A stretch of 24,925 nucleotides of DNA, from NCBI GenBank assembly GCA_946482595.1, contig CAMLSD010000076.1, positions 1 to 24,925 of the forward strand, read 5' to 3'. Of this stretch, positions 23,547 to 24,925 are shown piece by piece; positions within the stretch are counted from its first letter, which is position 1; every line of letters starts with the position of its first letter. The notes under the pieces are model-generated. The model saw nothing but the letters and a program-made list of their open reading frames with translations. It made no database searches and was not told the origin of the DNA. The stretch is from an uncultured Comamonadaceae bacterium (GTDB lineage Bacteria; Pseudomonadota; Gammaproteobacteria; Burkholderiales; Burkholderiaceae). A program made the translations under genes and the position numbers.

Positions 23547-24925
23547 ATGGACACCAACCGCGACACGATGACCAGCGACGACCTGAGTTCCCTCGCATGG
23601 GTTCAGGAAGAGTTGCGCAAGTCGCTCGAAGGGGCCCACAAGGCCTTGAGGCGTTTTCTGAAGGAATCCGAGGGGGTGGCCGGTTCCGATGTCGACGACG
23701 TCGATCCGGCCGTGCTGCGCACGGCGCGGCAACAGCTCCACCAGGGCGTCGGCGCGCTGGAGCTTGTCGGTCTGCCCGCTGCAGCCAATCTGCTGCGCGC
23801 CTCCGAAGCGGCGGTTCAGCGCTACATCCAGAAGCCCCAGAAACTCAATGCCGCAGCGGTCGAGACGATCGAGCGCGCTTCCTTCGGTCTGCTGGACTTC
23901 CTGGCCCGGGTGCTGGCGGGCAAGCCGGTGTCGCCGGTATCGCTGTTCCCCCAGTACCGTGCCGTCCAGGAACTGGCCGGCTCCGACCGCATCCACCCGG
24001 CTGATCTCTGGGCCGTGGACTGGCGCTGGTCCGAGCTGCCTGCAGCCCGCGATGCCGCAGCCCGCTCGGCCGATGACAGCGCGCGTGCCGAGCTGGAGCG
24101 CCTGCTGCTCTCGCTGATGCGCAACGTGACGCCCGACGTCACGGCCTCCCAGATGAGCGACCTGTGTGCCGGTCTCGGCCTCAGTGCGCCCAACCTGCAG
24201 GCCGGCACCTTCTGGAAGCTGGCCTCGGCCTTCTTCGAGGCCCTGGCCAAGGGTCACCTCAAGCTCGACGTCTACAGCAAGCGGGTGGCCTCGCGCATCC
24301 TGGCTCAGTTCGGCATGCTCGGGCGCGGTGAGTCGGCGGTGTCGGACCGACTCGCCCAGGACCTGCTTTTCTTCTGCGCCCAGTGTGGCCCGGTCGACGC
24401 CAGCGCGGCGCCGCGGCTGGCCGCGGTCCAGTCGGTGTACGGTCTGGCCTCGCACCAGCCTGTCGACTATGAAGTCTCGCATCTGGGACGCTTCGATCCA
24501 GCGCTGCTGACGCAGGCGCGCAAGCGTGTGGGGGCGGCCAAGGATTCCTGGTCGGCCGTGGCCGGTGGCGAGATGCACCGCATGAGCAGCCTGAACGAGC
24601 AGTTCAGCCTGGTCGGTGATTCCTTGCGCCGGATCTACCCGGCTGGCGACGCCCTGGCCGAGGCGCTGCAGCAGGCGGTGTCCCAGACGGTGTCGTCCAA
24701 TGCCAGCCCGCCGGCGTCGCTGGCGATGGAAGTCGCCACCAGCGTGCTTTACCTCGAGGCTTCCCTCGAAGACGTCGACTTCGACCAGCCCGAGCAGGAA
24801 GGGCGCACCAAGCGCCTGGCCGACCGGATCGAGTCGGTCCGCCAGGGGCAGTCGCCGGCTCCGCTGGAAAGCTGGATGGAAGACCTGTACCGCCGGGTCT
24901 CCGACCGCCAGACCATGGGCAGCGT
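23547..24925 (+). CDS. N-terminal part of the ChpA/PilL hybrid chemosensory kinase (cut by window end)
   Basis: ChpA (PilL) is the very large CheA-like histidine kinase of the Pil-Chp system, with several Hpt or Hpt-like domains before the kinase core, CheW-like domain and receiver. 459 codons are visible and the frame is still open at the window edge. They are helical and Leu/Ala-rich, as in the Hpt-like scaffold region of FimL/ChpA. The first bundle contains RQQLHQGVGALELVGLPAAA (H65), which resembles an Hpt helix but lacks the lysine-glycine after the phospho-histidine, so this His may not be phosphorylated. No kinase motif (N, G1, F, G2 boxes) is reached. The ATG at 23547 follows a GGGG-rich tract; an ATG at 23568 is possible. 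The pilJ neighbour supports the call, but a FimL-like scaffold alone cannot be excluded. Confidence 0.8.
   Translation, partial: MDTNRDTMTSDDLSSLAWVQEELRKSLEGAHKALRRFLKESEGVAGSDVDDVDPAVLRTARQQLHQGVGALELVGLPAAANLLRASEAAVQRYIQKPQKLNAAAVETIERASFGLLDFLARVLAGKPVSPVSLFPQYRAVQELAGSDRIHPADLWAVDWRWSELPAARDAAARSADDSARAELERLLLSLMRNVTPDVTASQMSDLCAGLGLSAPNLQAGTFWKLASAFFEALAKGHLKLDVYSKRVASRILAQFGMLGRGESAVSDRLAQDLLFFCAQCGPVDASAAPRLAAVQSVYGLASHQPVDYEVSHLGRFDPALLTQARKRVGAAKDSWSAVAGGEMHRMSSLNEQFSLVGDSLRRIYPAGDALAEALQQAVSQTVSSNASPPASLAMEVATSVLYLEASLEDVDFDQPEQEGRTKRLADRIESVRQGQSPAPLESWMEDLYRRVSDRQTMGS

Noticed and set aside
1..24925. Defence system, phage, mobile element, CRISPR or secondary-metabolite cluster
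   Set aside because: Every large frame with a recognisable product is housekeeping, transport, envelope or pilus signalling; no transposase, integrase, direct-repeat array or nuclease/toxin cassette seen.

Overview
The window is a dense, high-GC stretch of chromosome (almost all coding, strong G/C preference at third codon positions). Gene content and order point to a betaproteobacterium of the Burkholderiales, probably near the Leptothrix/Rubrivivax/Sphaerotilus group; that placement is inference from remembered protein resemblance and was not computed. No insertion sequence, phage gene, integrase, tRNA, rRNA or CRISPR array was seen. It reads as core genome, not an accessory island.

Layout. 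Positions 1-9638 hold eleven genes on the minus strand. Read in transcription order they are a YqiA-type esterase, a FabG-type reductase, an RNase II-family exonuclease, a TonB-like protein, shikimate dehydrogenase (aroE), a monofunctional glycosyltransferase (mtgA), an uncharacterised protein with a possible degenerate nucleotidyltransferase motif, a membrane-anchored TlpA-like thioredoxin, type II dehydroquinase (aroQ), and the biotin carboxyl carrier and biotin carboxylase subunits of acetyl-CoA carboxylase (accB, accC; accC is cut by the window edge). Very short gaps and one ATGA overlap mark the rnb-tonB-aroE-mtgA-hypothetical-tlpA run as one operon.

Positions 9847-15537 lie on the plus strand: a large lipoprotein metalloprotease of the DUF5117/DUF4953 metzincin type, then an NCS2 (xanthine/urate-type) permease followed one base later by an orphan periplasmic binding protein. 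The permease leader holds two TGTATACA sites about 115 bp apart and a strong stem-loop just before the ribosome binding site.

Positions 15527-19156 return to the minus strand: a ThiD-like kinase overlapping hemL, then mpl (murein tripeptide ligase). The mpl start codon sits inside a perfect 13-bp inverted repeat. mpl overlaps the binding-protein gene tail to tail by 11 bases.

Positions 19298-24925 are on the plus strand: a 57-residue rubredoxin followed by the type IV pilus chemosensory cluster pilG, pilH, pilI, pilJ and the start of chpA/pilL. All four gaps from pilG to chpA carry an inverted repeat without a following T-run.

I found no clear new multi-gene system. The best leads are regulatory DNA/RNA structures (mpl start palindrome, permease leader, rubredoxin/kinase divergent dyad, pil intercistronic stem-loops) and two proteins whose family label hides missing signature residues (the ThiD-like kinase and the gene upstream of the thioredoxin).
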